DNA of 64,000 nt from contig NZ_RJLN01000019.1 of NCBI RefSeq assembly GCF_003725545.1, positions 1 to 64,000 of the forward strand, given 5' to 3'. Below the pieces are notes generated by a model. It was not told the origin of the DNA. It saw nothing but the letters and a program-made list of their open reading frames with translations, and did not search any database. Position 1 is the first letter of the stretch, and every line of letters begins with the position of its first letter. Source of the stretch: Micromonospora solifontis. Lineage in GTDB: Bacteria; Actinomycetota; Actinomycetes; Mycobacteriales; Micromonosporaceae. Of this stretch, positions 63,037 to 64,000 are shown piece by piece. A program made the translations under genes and the position numbers.

Positions 63037-63816
63037 TCAGCGGTGGCTGAGCGTGACGTTGCCGCTGGTGGCGGAGATGTCGAGCAGGAGGGTCGCGGTG
63101 GGGTCGTTCGGTACGCCGAGGTCGGTGTCGCCGGCGTCCGCGTGCGCCCGCACCCGGTACCGGTCGGCGGGCACGATCAGCTCGACGTCGCCGCTGCTGG
63201 CGCGCAACCGGGCCGAGGCCGGCCGGTCCAGCTCGACGGTGACGTTGCCCGAGGTGGCCTCCGCGTCCACCCCGGCGGCGAGCCGACGCCCGTCGATGTT
63301 GCCGGAGGAGGCGCGCAGCCGGACCGCGCCGGCCGCGTCGACCACCTCGATGTTGCCCGAGGTGGTCTCGGCGCGGACGTCGGCGCGCGCGCCGGACACG
63401 CTGATGTCGCCGGAGCGCAGCGTGAAGTCCACCGCGCCGACCTGGCTCAGCGTGACGTTCCCGGAGCTGGTCTCGCCGCGTACCGCCACGCCCTCGGGGG
63501 CGGTCACCTGGTAGGAGACGGTGCACCGGGGGCCGCAGTCGGTGTTCAGCACCAGCTCGTCGCCCCGGACCTCGTACCGGGTGTCGGGCTGGCCGCCCTG
63601 GTAGCGGACCACCCGCTTGATCCGTACCTGCCCGGCCGGCCCGGTGGCGTCGACCGTCACGTCGCCGGCGCCGCCGGTCGGCACGGTGATCCGGGTGATC
63701 TTCACGGCCTCGGTGTCGTCGTAGTCGAGCCGGCGGAACGAGAGGGTGTCACACCCGGCGAGCAGGATCAGGGTGGTGGCCGCGGCGGCGGCCACGGCGG
63801 TCCGGTGCAGAGCCAT
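63037..63816 (-). CDS. DUF4097 beta-solenoid lipoprotein
   Basis: A 259-residue lipoprotein: signal with lipobox (LILLAGC, lipidated Cys22), then a DUF4097/adhesin-like right-handed beta-solenoid with five or more repeats carrying the SSGN/TSGNV/SGDI motif (for example TSSGNVTLSQVGAVDF, ASSGNIDGR, TSGNVTVEL). A likely disulfide pair lies in NTDCGPRCTVSY. It is probably an extracellular envelope protein of unknown role. The ATG is preceded by a leaderless -10 TAGCGT. Confidence 0.92.
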   Translation of the reverse strand: MALHRTAVAAAAATTLILLAGCDTLSFRRLDYDDTEAVKITRITVPTGGAGDVTVDATGPAGQVRIKRVVRYQGGQPDTRYEVRGDELVLNTDCGPRCTVSYQVTAPEGVAVRGETSSGNVTLSQVGAVDFTLRSGDISVSGARADVRAETTSGNIEVVDAAGAVRLRASSGNIDGRRLAAGVDAEATSGNVTVELDRPASARLRASSGDVELIVPADRYRVRAHADAGDTDLGVPNDPTATLLLDISATSGNVTLSHR

Positions 63817-63822
63817 GCCGAG

Positions 63823-63828
63823 ACGCTA
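63823..63828 (-). promoter_or_regulatory. Leaderless -10 of DUF4097 gene
   Basis: Minus-strand TAGCGT is followed by 6 bases and then the ATG at 63816. Confidence 0.55.
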
Positions 63829-63905
63829 CGGCCGGGCCTCGGCTCCGCACATCCGGGTCCGACCGCCGATCCACCCCGAACCGACCCTGAGATCGCACCC
63901 CGAGG

Positions 63906-63911
63906 GAGAAT
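63906..63911 (+). promoter_or_regulatory. Possible leaderless -10 of recO
   Basis: GAGAAT is followed by 6 bases and then the ATG at 63918. Confidence 0.35.
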
Positions 63912-63917
63912 GGCCGG

Positions 63918-64000
63918 ATGGCCGGGTACCGCCGACAGCTCTACCGCGACGACGCGGTGGTGCTGCGCGTGCAGAAGCTGGGCGAGTCCGACCGGATCAT
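63918..64000 (+). CDS. recO: DNA repair protein RecO, 5' part
   Basis: The first 27 codons of RecO: MAGYRRQLYRDDAVVLRVQK then LGESDRI, matching the family start (LYRDEAVVLR.. LGEADRI). The gene runs off the window. It belongs to the era-recO neighbourhood typical of actinobacteria. A second ATG at 63910 is out of frame. RecO loads RecA with RecR on gapped DNA. Confidence 0.9.
   Translation, partial: MAGYRRQLYRDDAVVLRVQKLGESDRI

Overview
The window is high-GC actinobacterial chromosome. The long Arg/Ala/Gly/Pro-rich shadow frames, the gene order (radical SAM TIGR03960 - TIGR03936 - rne - rplU - rpmA - obgE; nadD - rsfS - phosphatase - degV; comEA - comEC - holA - rpsT - lepA - hemW - hrcA - dnaJ - rsmE - HIT - phoH - ybeY - CNNM - deaminase-like - era - recO) and many apparently leaderless start codons all fit Micromonosporaceae, most likely Micromonospora or a close relative. 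This placement is inference from gene order and sequence style; no database was searched. I saw no tRNA, rRNA, CRISPR array, phage or insertion sequence.

Layout. 1-13.8 kb: a partial Pro-rich protein (minus), then the translation/RNA operon. It is interrupted by a three-gene type VII-like cassette: two WXG100/Esp-like small or Gly-rich proteins and a mycosin-type membrane-anchored subtilisin, bounded by two strong hairpins. 13.8-22.3 kb: accessory genes. These are a GNAT acetyltransferase, membrane DUF proteins, a DUF3618/holin-like envelope-stress operon, a SRPBCC protein plus zinc dehydrogenase, a CYP152-type peroxygenase and an orphan DUF397. 22.3-26.9 kb: aminopeptidase N and a PadR-controlled FAD monooxygenase pair. 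27-36.6 kb: nadD-rsfS-phosphatase-degV, an SDR and a hydrolase, comEA-comEC and holA. 36.7-42.4 kb: rpsT, an APH-like kinase, DUF4240, lepA and two tandem, almost identical GlsB/YeaQ membrane genes. 42.5-49.3 kb: a sugar ABC importer without its own ATPase, a MOSC protein, a lysozyme-like secreted protein, an enoyl-CoA hydratase-like gene and hemW. 49.4-64 kb: DUF4870, a CIRCE-controlled hrcA-dnaJ, rsmE, SDR, HIT, a serine hydrolase, then phoH-ybeY-CNNM-deaminase-like-era, an acyltransferase, a DUF4097 lipoprotein and the start of recO.

Most notable points. (1) phoH carries a 357-residue intein with the Trp/Cys/Thr signature of class 3 inteins and two LAGLIDADG motifs. (2) The type VII-like substrate/protease cassette sits inside a housekeeping operon. 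(3) The GlsB/YeaQ tandem duplicates are identical over 276 coding bases although their upstream regions have diverged. (4) The comEC reading frame has no stop codon and runs about 640 bases into holA. (5) The TIGR03936 gene appears to start on ATC. (6) Two unexplained structured intergenic regions lie at 37.2-37.45 kb and 53.2-53.5 kb. (7) There is a family of TANNNT-N6-8-start leaderless promoters.
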